Part shown: positions 46,501 to 59,874 of the stretch, in pieces
How the letters are laid out: every line of letters begins with the position of its first letter
How positions within the stretch are numbered: position 1 is the first letter of the stretch
NCBI RefSeq assembly: GCF_009730915.1
Contig: NC_052476.1
Location: 21,557,257-21,621,256, forward strand
Source of the DNA: Dioscorea cayenensis subsp. rotundata
Lineage: Eukaryota > Streptophyta > Magnoliopsida > Dioscoreales > Dioscoreaceae
Length of the DNA: 64,000 nt
Reading direction: 5' to 3'
Program-made: the position numbers and the translations under genes
The notes under the pieces: model-generated
What the model saw: the letters and a program-made list of their open reading frames with translations, nothing else
Told to the model about the DNA's origin: nothing
The model's database searches: none

Positions 46501-49500
46501 AAAATTGCAGAAAAACTCATCATCAGATTCGAAGAAAAGGCCACTTTGTGCAGAGTGGTCTTGATTGTCGTGCTAAATCGGGTTTTACTGGTAGTCAAGG
46601 TGATGATGAATTAGTTAAAAGAATTGCTGGAAGAAATTCCACAAAAAGTAGTTCTCCTAGAGACAAAGATAACTACACAGTTAGTGAGGCACCTGACTTC
46701 TCTATGTCCCAAGATATCATTGAGAAGCAAGTATTACCTAATGCAACCAATGCAGAGGATGGATCATTAGCAACAAAATTTGCGCATTCTAAAGACCACC
46801 ATGAGATCCAGGCAAGTAATTTTATCATGGTCGGCTTTTGTGCATCATTAGTGTCTCGTTTCTGATTTATGTTTCTGTCATTTTGCCATCATAATATCCC
46901 TTCCATCTGGTTATGAAAGCAGCATCTCTCATTTCTGTAATAAATCTAATATCCCTTTCATTTTGCCATCATAATGCCCCTTAAGAATTTTCATATTTTA
47001 AATTATGACTCTCAATTGCTATTGTTTTCTTTTCCCGAAGGCTACATTATTGGAATTATGGAATATTTATCCGATTTTTTGCCTTTTTAAATCAAAAGTT
47101 TCTATTATAGGATAATAAGCAAAATTTGGAAAATTTCTGAAATCGATAAATTTTTGCAAATTGCAATTGACCTTCAACCAGAGTATCTTCTTATAGTCGG
47201 AACTCCCTCTCAAATAAAGATTCCTATTTGAGTTGAGGTGAAGAGCTAATTATTTGTTTCTCAGATGAACGTGTTTTTTTTTTTTTTTTGGTCTACTGCA
47301 TGGCTTATGTGGCAGTGTTAGCATGTTATATAGTGAATGCGTTAAGTCACTGCTGTTAGCTATTGTTAAGTTATTCCATGCTGCTCTTAATGTATTTGAC
47401 AGTATGAGAAATAACTGACCTTATGAACTTAGATTGAATCCTTGCATTAAATTTCTTAATGCAAGCAGTTTAATAGATGAATTTCGACTTTGTGGGACAG
47501 CAATCAGAAACGTAATGACTTTAGGGTTTCATTTGTTTTAGGAAATTGTGAATAATCTTATTGTCATTTATAGTAAAAGTGTTTCTCTTCTAATGTTTGA
47601 CATTATTTCTCTGCATCATCTGGGGACCTACTCAGAAGGCAATAGCAACCCAGCACTCCAAACAGCTGGAGGAACGCCAAGTAAAGGAACTAAATACAAA
47701 ATCTCTTACAGAGTTGGAAGGATTGAATAGGCATATTGCACATGGTTTCAACCAGAATTTTAACAACACCACAACTACAAGCAAAGATTTTGACCACATG
47801 CAGGCCTTCAAAAGTGATAGCACTCCTAAAACAGTTGGTTCTGTTGATGAATCACAAAGAGGTAACTCAGCTGGAAATAATTCTGGGTCAACAAGTGATC
47901 CTTCTTTGAGATCACAATATCAATCCTTGTCTTGGGAACAAGATGCCAATAATAGTGGAGATGTCACCCGTAAATCTAGCAGACATTTTCATGAAAGCAA
48001 ATTTCCGAAGCATAAAAACGTGGGCTACAGGAGAAAGCAGAGTACTATACAAGAGAAGATTCAAGGTCAACAGCCATTTTCTGTTATGAATGTTGGGAGA
48101 AGGAGTTCTGTTGATGTCAGTATGCATCATTTGGAGTGTGACAGTGTACTCAAAATTGAGGATCTGCCAACACAACCCAAAAAGAAAACTAACAGGACCT
48201 CAAAGAGTAAACTTAAAGCTGATGAGGTTTCATCAAGATCCAGCATTCAATCTTCAGCTAACAATGAAGAGAACCTTGAAAATGGTCCTCTTAATATTGG
48301 CAAAACTCAGTCAGAATCTTTGGTGGAGATCAAACCTGATTCAGCTCAAAGTGTGATTGAAACTCTGAAAAATCAGTGTTCCAGGGACGAGGTTGGTACA
48401 CCTTCCACTGAAGAATTGCTTCAGGAAACAGATCATTATTTCAGGGGGAGTAATCATTGGAAACAGCAGTCTTCCAGGCCAATGAGAAACCAGCGAGGTA
48501 TCAAAACTGGTTATAAGTTCCATGGCAGTGAGGCTGTAATGTGGGCACCTGTGAGACCACAGAACAAGACCATACAATCTGATGGCACAACTCTGAACCA
48601 TAATAATCAGATAGGTGATAATTTTTTAGAAAAAGATGAGCATGATACACAAAATGTAGCAAAAACAAAGAGGGCTGAAATGGAAAGGTATGTTCCCAAG
48701 CCTGCAGTGAAAGAACGATTGTATCAGAATTCTCAGCAGAACTTGCCTTGCATCAATCAGACGGCACCTTGTGAGGTCATGGTGGAACCTGATTTTGATG
48801 GAAAATCTAGTGTCAAACAAGAATTTGGTTCGGATGCTACTAACGGAGAAGTTAATAAATCTAATAGGCGTGGCAAAATGCATGCGTCTTGGTGTCAACG
48901 GCATTCAGCTGGACTTCCCCCTGTGTCTCAGAGCTTCTGCAATGAAGGTTCAAGTTCTGCTGATGTTGCTGGACATCTTCAGCCACAACAACATCATCAA
49001 TCAAGGGGTGACAGCAGAGCTGGGTCGCAGCTTGTCTATGATGACGTGAGGGATAAGAAGCTGATCAACGATACTGGAAGTGCTTTTCCACTTACTGATA
49101 TTAATGGCTTAAATTGTGGAACCAATGTGGAAAAAGATGAAACGCCAGCTTTAGAGTCAGCTATGTTAGGAAATGAAAATGCAAGGTTTTCCCATGAGCA
49201 GAAGAGGTGGCAACCAAAATTTCATTCCTATCCTCATAGCACTGGGCGTGGAAAGAGGGGCATGAGGAGTCAGAGGGTTGCATCTCAAGGTCAGAGGTTT
49301 GACAAAGAGTTTCGTTCTCAAGGCACAGGAAATTCTCTTGAAAATGTGGATGCTAATTACTCAGCTAGAATTACTGGCGGCATTGAAATGAGAATTGCAG
49401 AGAATCAAGAAGCTGATCATGCAGTACCGCTGAATTCTGTTAAAACTGATCCAGCAGAATTGCTTGACAAACTGTATAATGAAGAACTTCTTAGGCAAGA

Positions 49501-49885
49501 TAACCAACAAGAGCAACCGGTTTCTTCTGCAATGTGCCAACATGGAACAAATAATGGCCATTATGGGCGAGGACAGGGAGCAACTTATAGGGCTCAATAT
49601 GGAGGGCAAGATGCCACTATGCAAAACCCTAACTTCAGCAGAGGCAGGAAGATTGGCTCTCAGTTTGAATATCAGCAGATTGGGTCTTCTGACAAACCAA
49701 ATGATTACTCTCAGCAGAACTTTACTGATCTAGAGAAGCATGATAGTCCAAGGGTTCATCAAACAAAGAACAGGGGTCGAGGTCGGAATTACTATAGACA
49801 TCATGGTGGTGGTAATCGTCAATTTTATGTGCAAACCAGCAGGACTGCAGTCTGTGTAACAGATCAAAAAAATTTGGCGGAATGA
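43511..49885 (+). CDS. MOS1: MOS1-like protein (BAT2/PRRC2 N-terminal domain)
   Basis: Arabidopsis MOS1 (MODIFIER OF SNC1) is a large, mostly disordered nuclear protein needed for expression of the immune receptor gene SNC1. Exons 43511-43542, 43756-43827, 43912-43956, 44074-44413, 44588-44681, 44986-45060, 45148-46811 and 47636-49885 sum to 4,572 nt: 1,523 residues plus stop, in frame throughout. The N terminus MASSILTGDRRYGTVRGKFT, KVPKPINLPSQKLENRGLDP and RGTLTWGSRAATPNAWAS is the BAT2_N/MOS1 signature, followed by Ser/Pro-rich RPSSASGSFASNQLS and SGDFPPLG. The C-terminal half is low in hydrophobics, rich in Gln, Asn and Ser, with RGRGRNYYRHHGGGNR (an RGG-like, possibly RNA-binding tail). 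The intron after 46811 begins with GC, not GT. It converges on the karyopherin gene. Confidence 0.93.
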
Positions 49886-51023
49886 CAATTATAATACAAA
49901 GTGCAAATAGATTCATTTTGCTCTTGATTATGGTTTTGGATTTTTCTCCTTCATGGTAAGCCACAGATTTCCAAACATGATTTCAATTGCATGTGTCGTC
50001 TCAAAAATGAAATTTCTGAAGATTTCTATGCTATGTTATTCTCTCCTAAGTGTTTGATTACACATGATTCGTTTGCAGGCGGCAGCATTCAAAATCATGG
50101 CTGGTTCACCAATTACACAATTTATCATCGGTTTCACATTTAACTTGGATGTGTGCTTTGTGATAGTTTCTTCACTCCTTTGAAAAAGAAGATTGATCAA
50201 TTGCTGCTCTTGAATATTTTGGATGTGTTCAACCTTCATGCAGCTGTTGATATTGTTTGGTGGATCATCACGAGAATGGTTTCTTGCTTAGCTGTGGCTG
50301 TTAATGTTCTATTCCATTTTTTTGTCTGTGAACCTCATTTACAATAGTGTACATATATTACATTTGCAGGAGGCCTGAGATTGGCCAAAGACCCTTTTGC
50401 TTTTCCTTTCAACCAATGATATAGTGGTGTATTGGTAGCCGAATTTTCATTAAAATTCTTTACAAGCCGTAAAAGTTAAAATTTTTAGTGATGACATATT
50501 TATAGGAGTGTAAGTAATAATTGTGTGCGGATGATCTCAGTGCCTATGTGCGTACGGGTTCCGCTCTCATTTGTTCCCCTGAGACTTGTGAATGCCTGTT
50601 TTTTTTTAATGGCCTAACAGTTCATCTTGGCCAAAAAAAAACCATCATCTCTCATTTTTCGCTCCAAAAATCCTGTTTGCCATGCTCCAAACTAACGTGT
50701 CCGTGGGCGGATCATTTTACATATATATTATCTAATACCCCAAATCACGTTACCTACTTTATTACTTTATTCCCATATTCTCAGGTATATTTTTGTTTAG
50801 CTTACTACCATTCAGTGCCATGAGTATCACTCCGAGTGAAAGGAGTAGATAAATGTATATACACAAACTAGATCAAAATAATTTCATTTCAAATTCTCAT
50901 TAAAGCACAAGCAATTCGATTCCATAGAAAAGCCAGCAAGACTGCAACCAAATTTCTTGAGCACCTAAAAATGATGCGCGCACACACACACAAAGTATAC
51001 ATGGAAAAAAGAAACCTTGAGAT
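49886..51023. other. Convergent intergenic region
   Basis: This stretch lies between the MOS1 stop (49885) and the karyopherin stop (51024), so both 3' ends fall here. It includes an ACAC microsatellite (50981-50990). Short ORFs show no domain. No separate gene is supported. Confidence 0.55.
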
Positions 51024-54000
51024 TTATGCATGGAACAATGAAACATAGTCAGGGAACACTTCCAAAATTCTCTGCACGAGATCGGGAGGAAATATTTGCG
51101 TTTGTGCAAGGCTGTACCGATGTTTCTTGATCAGCGAAACCACAAGCTCTTGTACGTTAACTTCATCAAGGACACCTGCATCCGATCAAAAAACATTATT
51201 TGTATATCTCTATCAATAATTGAAATCCAATAAAGAGAAACAAAAATATAAGCTCATGACACATATCCCGCTTATGTTAACAAAAGGAGAAATCTTTGGC
51301 AATATTAATAATGGCATACCTAGTTCAAGCTCTTGTACTTCATCTTCTTCAGCATCTCCTTCTGCAACTATCTCGCCATCTAACCCCTTGGCTACTTCAG
51401 CATATCTAGAGAGAAACTCTTCTTCTGTTTCTTCTCGTTCATCATCCTCGGAATCCTAGTTGGCGATGTACATTAAGCACATGAATATATTAGCTTTTCC
51501 CGATGAACAAATATCAACAATAGTAAAATACAGTTTCAAGTGAGGAAATAATGGATGTCTCTAAGTCCAATCACAAGCCAAAAAAAAAGAACTAACATCT
51601 GTACCTCATCATCAATATCATCATCTTCCTCATCGTCAGTATCTTCGTCAGAAGCTTCTTCTTCTTCTTCTTCTGCATTTTCTACGCCATCACTGGCCTC
51701 ATCCTGAACTTCTTTCAAATGTATACATGCCTCCATCAATGACCTGAAACATTCATGCAAGGTGGCATTGGCACCATCTGGTGACATCTCTAGCAGCCGC
51801 TCAACCACCTTTGCTAATGATAAGACTGCACAAAATTTGAGGACAAGCAATAAAACATATATTAATACTAAATACCAGAGAAATTATTTATCAGAAAGCA
51901 AATTGGCTAAGTATATGCTAGTAAGGCTACCAGCTAACTTGATCTCAGATTCATATGAGAGGCCATGTTCAGAGGAGCTAGAAGAGACATTTGCCAGTGC
52001 ATGTGCCCAAATCATAAAACCTTTATCCTCATGCTTCTCCAAAATTTGCTCAACAATATTAGGATAGGATATGTAGCATGATGAGATAACCAGCAACAGG
52101 GGCTTGGATAAACCACAAGGCTTATTGCAAATTTCCCTAAAACGAGAAAATGCTGCCTCAGCAAAGGACGCTGCCATTGAATGCTTAACATCTTCTGTCT
52201 CGAGTGAAAACCTTGGCGTGTAGAGTAAAAGATGTACACATGAGCAAGCCCTTTGTGTTGCTGATGGATATGCAGTAATGGCATCATGAACAAAAGCAGC
52301 AATGCCTTCTATTATAGAATGAGTAGAATTATGAGATGGACCCTGAGATGGCAGCTTTCTCATAAAAAAATTTGCAGAGTCATATCTTCTATGTAAATCA
52401 ATAGCTTCCTGAATGCAATTGAAAATGGACAAGTCCTCCATCTCTTCCCAAGCATGCCATTCTGCAATCAGCGCACTCCACACAGCTAGCAATTCTGGTA
52501 TTTTCAATTCCGCTGCTTCATCAATGGTAACAATGAGGCGCATGACAAACCCAAGCAAAGCGGAAGCATCATCAACACATGATGGAGATGGTGATGCACT
52601 GGTAGTGGCTGTCTCCTGAAACCCATAATGTAGAAGAGCTAAATTGTCATTATGCACATAGCACAGTGTATCCAAACAATTGAATTAATAAATATCAAAT
52701 TTATTCAAAAACTTGAAGTCAAACATGTTCAAGAAATGGATAACCAAAATGCCACCAGGACCAATGTAAATGAAGTGTTAATTTAATTTTATGCAGAATC
52801 AGCTACTAAATGTTTCAAGTTTCCCAGAATGCAAACCTTTTGTTGTATTGGCATGATCCAAGCCTGTTGCAACAAAGATGAAAACGTTTTGGCAATGGTA
52901 GCACAGCCAGATCTCCACCTACTGTTTTCATGTTCCTTGAATTCATCTGAAGATTCGTCCCAGGTCTGAACCATTGCAGCCAAGGCAGAGAACCCTCGCT
53001 CAACCACCTAGCAGAAGGAAGAAAAACTCCCTTGATAAATGTAAAGGTAGGGAATAAACAACAAAGAGAAAGCTAAACATTCACAATAATAACATATAAG
53101 CAACTGAAATCCTACATAGTTTACATTTTGCTAGTATTCTATCAATAGTTGAGTTATTAAGATCATAATGGAAGTGCAAATACCAGCTTTGAAAAAAAAA
53201 GGCCTAAAACCTAGAAAAATATATAAGTTACTGAGTGATATTAAGCAAACAAGGAAGAAAAAGATTAAAAAGAAACAAAAAATTGTTTGGCATGACTAGG
53301 TGAATTTTCCTGTTGTACCTGGGGCCAAGGATCAGGAGCAGGCGGCAACTGTTTTGAAATAGTGTCAGCAATTCTAGACACAACAAATGGAATATGGATA
53401 GCAATGTTATCTTTCCCCGCATCAACCACATTGCCTAGAAGCAAAAATATTAGAGATGACTCATTTTCATCAGTAGTAGCCACTCTTTCCACTAAAACTT
53501 GCAAAAGAGATTGCCAATCAGAAGGAACGTAATCATTCTGCAAAAGTAACAAGTTACAAATATGACAGAAATTATGTAATCCAAAAACAGACCAAATCTG
53601 TAGGGCCAAACAGAAAATGAAAATAAAACCATTCTTACCTCAAGAAGTGCTGCAATAGCCCCAACTGCAGAAGCTCTAACAGGATAACAACTAATATCTT
53701 CTAAATTCGGCATGCTCAATGTCTTCGTCAAAGAAGAGTATATATCTGTGTTCATTTCCTAAAAATGAATTGCAATATCAATGATAGCTCGTATAAAACA
53801 GTTAATAGAGAATACCATATTTGAGATTTATAAACTTTGTCAAAGCCTTTGCCAGATTGAAGACATACAAGATCCCTATAAATTGCTGAAAATTTTACAT
53901 GGGAAACTTGGCTAAAAAACTTAGAATGGAATCTTTGGTCCATCTCACTAGTCAATCAAACCTTTGAACACTGAGCATCAGAAATAAAAAGCAAATATCA

Positions 54001-57000
54001 AAGATCCTCATTACACCCCCACATCATTTTGGTAAGAGTTTGGAGTTCAGTTAATATTGGTTGGTATACATGTGGGGAGCGTTACAATCCCAAATCTCAG
54101 GTGATTCAACAGAAAATTCAATGTTTACCTCAGGAAGACATGATGCAAGCTCTTCAAGTATCCAGTTTGCTGTAGCAACCAAATATGGCGAGCACAGCGA
54201 TAATGAATACAATGGCAGCACTCTATTCCTAAGCAAAGTACTTGTGTATTCAGGATTTCTTTCTATCAAGAACTGTAAAAATTAAGCACATTCAATACCA
54301 ATTATTATCACCCCTCAGGGTTAAATATATTTATTTTTAACGTAAATATGCTGAACAAAACAAAAGTTAATAAGCTTACATCATGAAGACCTCCATACGC
54401 CATCAGAACACCATAGTAGCTGGCAAAACCAAGCAAGAATGATGGATATGTGAGAAGTGAAATTGCCCAATGATTTCAGTTTCTAGATGAGTTAAACAAT
54501 ACCAAGCCCATTAGAATTTTTAATTCAGAAAACAGATTACAGATGATAAATTAAAGATTTTTAAGTTTTTAACCTTTTCTTATTGATTCCTCAGTCTTTT
54601 GATTTAGAAATCATACATAAATGAAAAGATATGAATTTTGCATCTATGTTTTCTCAGTGATGGAAATGTTATACACTTACTCATGAAATGTCTTCGGCAA
54701 TGCCTGTGGCCCGTCAATGGGCAAGGGAAATTTGGACAAAAATGGTATCACTAGTAGCTCCCCAACAGAGCTACGTCGTTCTTTTCCATTAGCTTTGATG
54801 CCTTTCTTCCGTTTTGAAGACACAGACACAACAGGAGGGCCCTAAACATATAGATAAGAATTCATATATAAGACAGCTAGGAAAAGCAATGGGAAAAAAC
54901 TTTTTTTTTTTCCCATGGGAGAATTAAAGTAAAACCACTGGATGGCAACCTTTGACATTGCAATAACACCAAGTAAATTTATTGCACTTTTCCTAGCTGT
55001 GAACAAGTCTTCGGCCCACCCCGAGATTTCTTCCTATCAGAAAAGTGACTCAAGCTTCATAAGTGGCAAAGCGCAAGATAATTCTATAAAGATGATGAGA
55101 GTGAAATCACCAGCAAAGCTAACGTACAAGCTCGGATGGAAGATTCTTCCTCATGTACTCCTCAGCATCTTCCTCCCACTCAGAAACATCCTGCAGAGAA
55201 ACAGGAAATAGGAACAGACAAATGAATACTTCCAAATTATCTTGTTGTGTTAAAAGTTACAAGATTCTGGATTTTGTAATCCCCCCTTGCGATGAATCTC
55301 TTGTGCATTCCTGGAGGGAGTTATCTTGACCATATTCCCCAAATATAATAATCAAATTTCGGGGAAAAAAAAGGGATTTCAGTTTATTTCAGCTAGTCGA
55401 AATATAGTAGGTTGAAGTTAGCATCCAAGTATCATTTACTTTTAATGCATACATGTTACCTTCTCAAAGAATACTGAAAGTAACAAAATTTTCATCTTAT
55501 GGTTTTTCTCACGTCACGTATATAAATTCTCATAACAATGGAAACTACAAGTAGCCAGCAATTCATTAATGAGTTTTCTGAGCAACTAACAGAAACAATA
55601 TAAAAATTACATGAAGATCATCATATGATACATCATCCAACAAGGAAAAAAGAACCACGGGACAAATCAAAAAATTAAAATTACCAACGACATGATTGCC
55701 AAACACGCCATGTGGAATAAATAACGGAAAATCACATAATGATATTCACCTTTGAATTCATGATCAATGCAGGGAAAATTGCAGAATCCAAAATAGAAGA
55801 AAAATGGGGTGAAACCAGTCTCCAACCCTGCCAACATTCAGAACCATAAAATGTGAACTTTATTCTGCGAACTTAAAAGTCATTAGCGTGTGTAGCATTA
55901 ACAAAACAGAAAGCAGGTTTACTTTGATTCACGAAGAAAATAGCTCTCATTATCATATAAGAACAGGAACATGATCAATATAAAATGGACTTCAACTCTG
56001 TCTTTCAATAAGCTGGAAGACCAAATTGAACTTACTGGGCCTGTTTCCAGTATATGCGAAATCACATCAAATGCCAATGACACAATTCTCTCTGAAGGAA
56101 AATCCAGCTTCTGCATGGCATTGGAAGTCTTAGAACACTTTTCAGAAAGAGTAAATCAACATTAATTGAGAACATGTAAAAAGCGTAAATAAGAATGCAG
56201 AGCCATAATTGCGGGCACATATGAAAACAAATAAATGCTTTCTGGATAACAGATGAAATAAACAGCAATAGTAGGTAAGCTTAGATAGAAGGAATACAAG
56301 ATCTCTTTCATTAAAGTCACGAAAATAAATAAATGTTGTGGAAATTTATAACTTACATCAATATTAGCACTCTGCTTGGACAATTTGAAAGCACAATTGA
56401 AGATGTTTGGCAGCAATCTGGTGGTGTAAGCATGAATAATTAAATGTAATCAGAGGTAATGTGAAAAAACATCAAGCCATATGAAATAGAATACAGTACT
56501 TGTTGACATGCTTTTGATGGCGAGTAACCAAAGCACGAAAAATGTATAAACTTCTCTTTGCAGTTTTCAGCCTCAGCAAGTATCCATCGTCAGGAGATGC
56601 ACACTCCAAGTTCAAGGAATTCAGAATTTGGAATAAGTCTTGACAAAAAGAAGGCAAAATTGCACTCAGTGCAGCTGGCATATAAGACTTCACCTACAGA
56701 ACTAAATTATGGTAAATAAGAAAGAAATACAAATCGTTTGGGAAAAGAAACAGAGACAGAAAAATAAGAAAAAAACGGAGCACATACTAAAATGACTGAG
56801 AATAATAGGCTATACATCTATTAGGGCATGTATTATGATACATGAGAAAATATAATAGTGTACAGCCATTGCCAGATATGTATGTATGCCATGGAACTAT
56901 GGAAAGAAAACCTTGATGATTGGTTTCTCATTATTTGCTCCCACAAGAAGGCATTCAGCAGAACAGAATAATTGAACCATATGTTATCAGAAAGTTTAGT

Positions 57001-59022
57001 GGTGGCTCAACAGCCAGCAAGGTCAGCCGGCAAAAACAATATCACATATGCTATTGGGAAAAAGATAGACATTGTACTGTAAATTTATTGCCAAAATATA
57101 CAATGACACACACTTGTCTTTCAGGATTTGCAAATATGGTCAAGTAATTGAAGGCGATTGATCAGAAATGTTGATAGAAACCATATCCACTAAATGTTGA
57201 AGAGAGTCAAGAGACAAGATGAATAACTTACAGAAAAATAGACGCATTTGCATATCATAAGAAGAACTTGTTCCAAATCAAATTGTATTTTGTATTGGAA
57301 TGACAAAGCCTGTTACAACAGAACAAAAGCAAGCATAATTGGTCTGTAAGTCAGAGAAAGAGAGAGAGCAACATACAACCTTCTCAACATTGTGATGTAA
57401 TGTGACTACTAAAGGTACAAGAAGAATTTCTGCTATTGACTCCAATTGTGCTGGTACAGGTTCTCTTGGATCTTTTGGGTTCTGGAAATACTGTACAATA
57501 AGAATAGCAGTCACAGACATAATTTACAATGGCATATATGTAATATTTTATTTTTCAAGTCAAAAATCAATAGGCCCAGAAGATGCTATTTAATGAACTA
57601 GCATGCATAAGATTATACCCAAAGATTACATAAACATCTACCACAATAAGACAAAGATAACCAAAAGTTTGATACAATTAAAGAATATCAATAAAAATTG
57701 AATACGAATCAACATCAACAAATGAACGTGTTTGGCATCATACCTGGAAGGGCCTAATAATTGTATGAAGAATCGTAAGTACATTAATAGCATCCCACTG
57801 AGAATGTGCATTTTGAATAATAAGGTTGCTACTTTCAAACACTGTTCTCAATTCAGGTATTAGTTCTGGCCAGATATTCTCCTTCACAAAGTCAACAATG
57901 ATGATCATGCGAAACTGCAAAAAGGTAATTTGTTGAATATAAAAGTTTTTGGGGCTATAGGAGAAAAACAGATCAACAGTGTTGTCATACTGCTTCAGCT
58001 AGAACTTTCAGAATTGCTCGCTCTGCTTGAAGAACTGTCTGAGCAAGCTGATTCCGAAACTCACGATGGAGTTCAGAAGATGATGGCTTTGCCTCCATAT
58101 ATTGCCTGGTGAAGTTCTTCAAACATGTGGCTGCAGCTAGTTTGAGTCCTTGGCTCTCACCCACTATACATAAACACATCACCCTCAAACATAAGCAGAT
58201 GCATTTTATCCTCAAAATTTCACACCTTATGCTCATCAAACCACCAAGCAATAACAATGCAAGGCCTAACAAAACCACTTAATAGTTTAAAAACAGGGGC
58301 GCATTTTGAACTAGCAATACCGGTTTTTCCTAGCAAATCATTCAAGTGTTTTTCAGATATTCCGTGATAACCTTGGTGTTCGGATTTTGAGAAAAATAAA
58401 AGATAAGGAAATTGACAAAAGGAAAACAAAAGAAAACTTATCAATCCATATAATTTCCTTCACTCAGACCAAACATAAAATAATTTTCGCATTCCCATCC
58501 TTCTTCATTTCTTCTATTTTCCCCAATGTAATCAAATCATGCAAGTTGAGGCTACTCAATCCATCTCACAAAATCAGCAATTAGACAAACGAATCATGTG
58601 AGGATCGAAGAACAGCAAGCAGATGAACACCAAGAAATCCCAAACTCCTACCCTATTATACCCAAATGAACGGCATTCACTTAACAAGATTGTCAAACAT
58701 GAGCTAAAAACCAGATAATGTACACTCATATGGAAGGCAAAAACTCAAGATAACTATCAGACACCAACTAAAGATTCAAACTTGATCTTGATCGGAGAAC
58801 AGAAGAAATCATCAGCACAAGAACAAAGAAAAATGATTCATTCCAATAAAAGACAAAAGGGGAAAGAGAGAACAGACCTCGAATGATAGTGAGGAGAGAG
58901 AGGGGAAACTGGGGTTCCCTGGAAAGGCGATCAAGCCCATCAGTGGCAGCGGAGACAAGAGCTTTCTCCGAGCTGAGGGAATCGTTCAGGAGGCTGGAGA
59001 TCTCCGGAATTAGGGTTTCCAT
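51024..59022 (-). CDS. PLANTKAP: Plant-specific importin-beta-like karyopherin (PLANTKAP type)
   Basis: Karyopherin-beta proteins carry cargo through nuclear pores as HEAT/ARM solenoids; the cargo of this plant-specific member is, as far as I know, not defined. Translation starts METLIPEISSLLNDSLSSEK (ATG 59020-59022); exon 2 gives GLKLAAATCLKNFTRQYMEA, the importin-beta N-terminal motif. Further blocks include VFESSNLIIQNAHSQWDAIN, YLLRLKTAKRSLYIFRALVT, WEEDAEEYMRKNLPSE, FTARKSAINLLGVIAMSK, YPVRASAVGAIAALLE and WQSLLQVLVERVATTDENES. Near the C terminus (51.4-51.7 kb) is a long Glu/Asp run, then VLDEVNVQELVVSLIKKHRY and a final FPDYVSLFHA. About 18 exons, near 1,090 residues. All junctions checked are in frame. 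I match it to Arabidopsis At3g17340 from memory; SAD2- and IPO9-type importins have different N termini. Confidence 0.85.
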
Positions 59023-59874
59023 GCTGCCACCCACGCTACAGGGACGAAGACCCTAAAACCTTTGACCTTTTTGAGGGAAGAATATATATATATATATATT
59101 TATATTTATATGTAAAAAATAAAAAAAAAATATTTTTACAAAATCTATATATATATATATATAATTTGGTAGGAAATTAATAATAAAATTTTGAGATCTC
59201 TAAATGTGACGCTTTATTGTTATATATGTATCTTTTAAAAAAAATCTCTGCTATGCAGCAATATATTTTTTATTTTTTATTATTTTTTTTAAAAAAATAG
59301 ATAAACCACATTCATTAAAAAAAAAAATAAATAATACAAGAACAAAAAAACAAACAGGAGCCAAGGCTCGAAACATCCACCACCAGGAATGGTAAGACCA
59401 ATACACATCAATTTATATAATAAAAAAATGGTGGGAATATTTTCTCTAAATAGATAACCCTTGTCAAATTATGTTTTTCATGTTATTCTAAGAATTCCCA
59501 AAATACATAAATAAATTAAAGATTAACCTTACAATTTCCCATAAAAGAAAAAAAAAATGCGGTATAAAAACCAACAATTCAAAGCATTCAAAATTCAAAA
59601 ATTAAACCCCCACCCCCACAGACACACACACACACACAAACAGAGGATTGAAAACAATTAAATATATAATTTACATGTATGTTACTTTCCTTCTGTTTCT
59701 TAAAATTTACAAAAACAAAAAAAGCCATTGCAATTTATGCCCATGGGAATTAGTACAATTACAAACAAATGAGCAGCTAAAAACAATTGTTGAAGTATCA
59801 ATGCGCATTCAGCAATCTGATCAAAGCAGTCAAGATTTCACAAACTTAGGTTTGGGAAATAGTTAGGTTTTCAG
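59023..59874. other. Short spacer between karyopherin and CAMTA genes
   Basis: Contains the karyopherin 5' leader, TA-rich runs (59084-59099, 59146-59162), poly-A tracts and a C-rich/CA microsatellite (59608-59637). It also serves as the 3' region of the CAMTA gene. No ORF is supported. Confidence 0.5.

Noticed and set aside
59270-59420. Possible LINE 3' end or transposon fragment with poly-A
   Set aside because: Poly-A tracts flank an unremarkable segment. No endonuclease or reverse transcriptase remnants or target duplication were seen.
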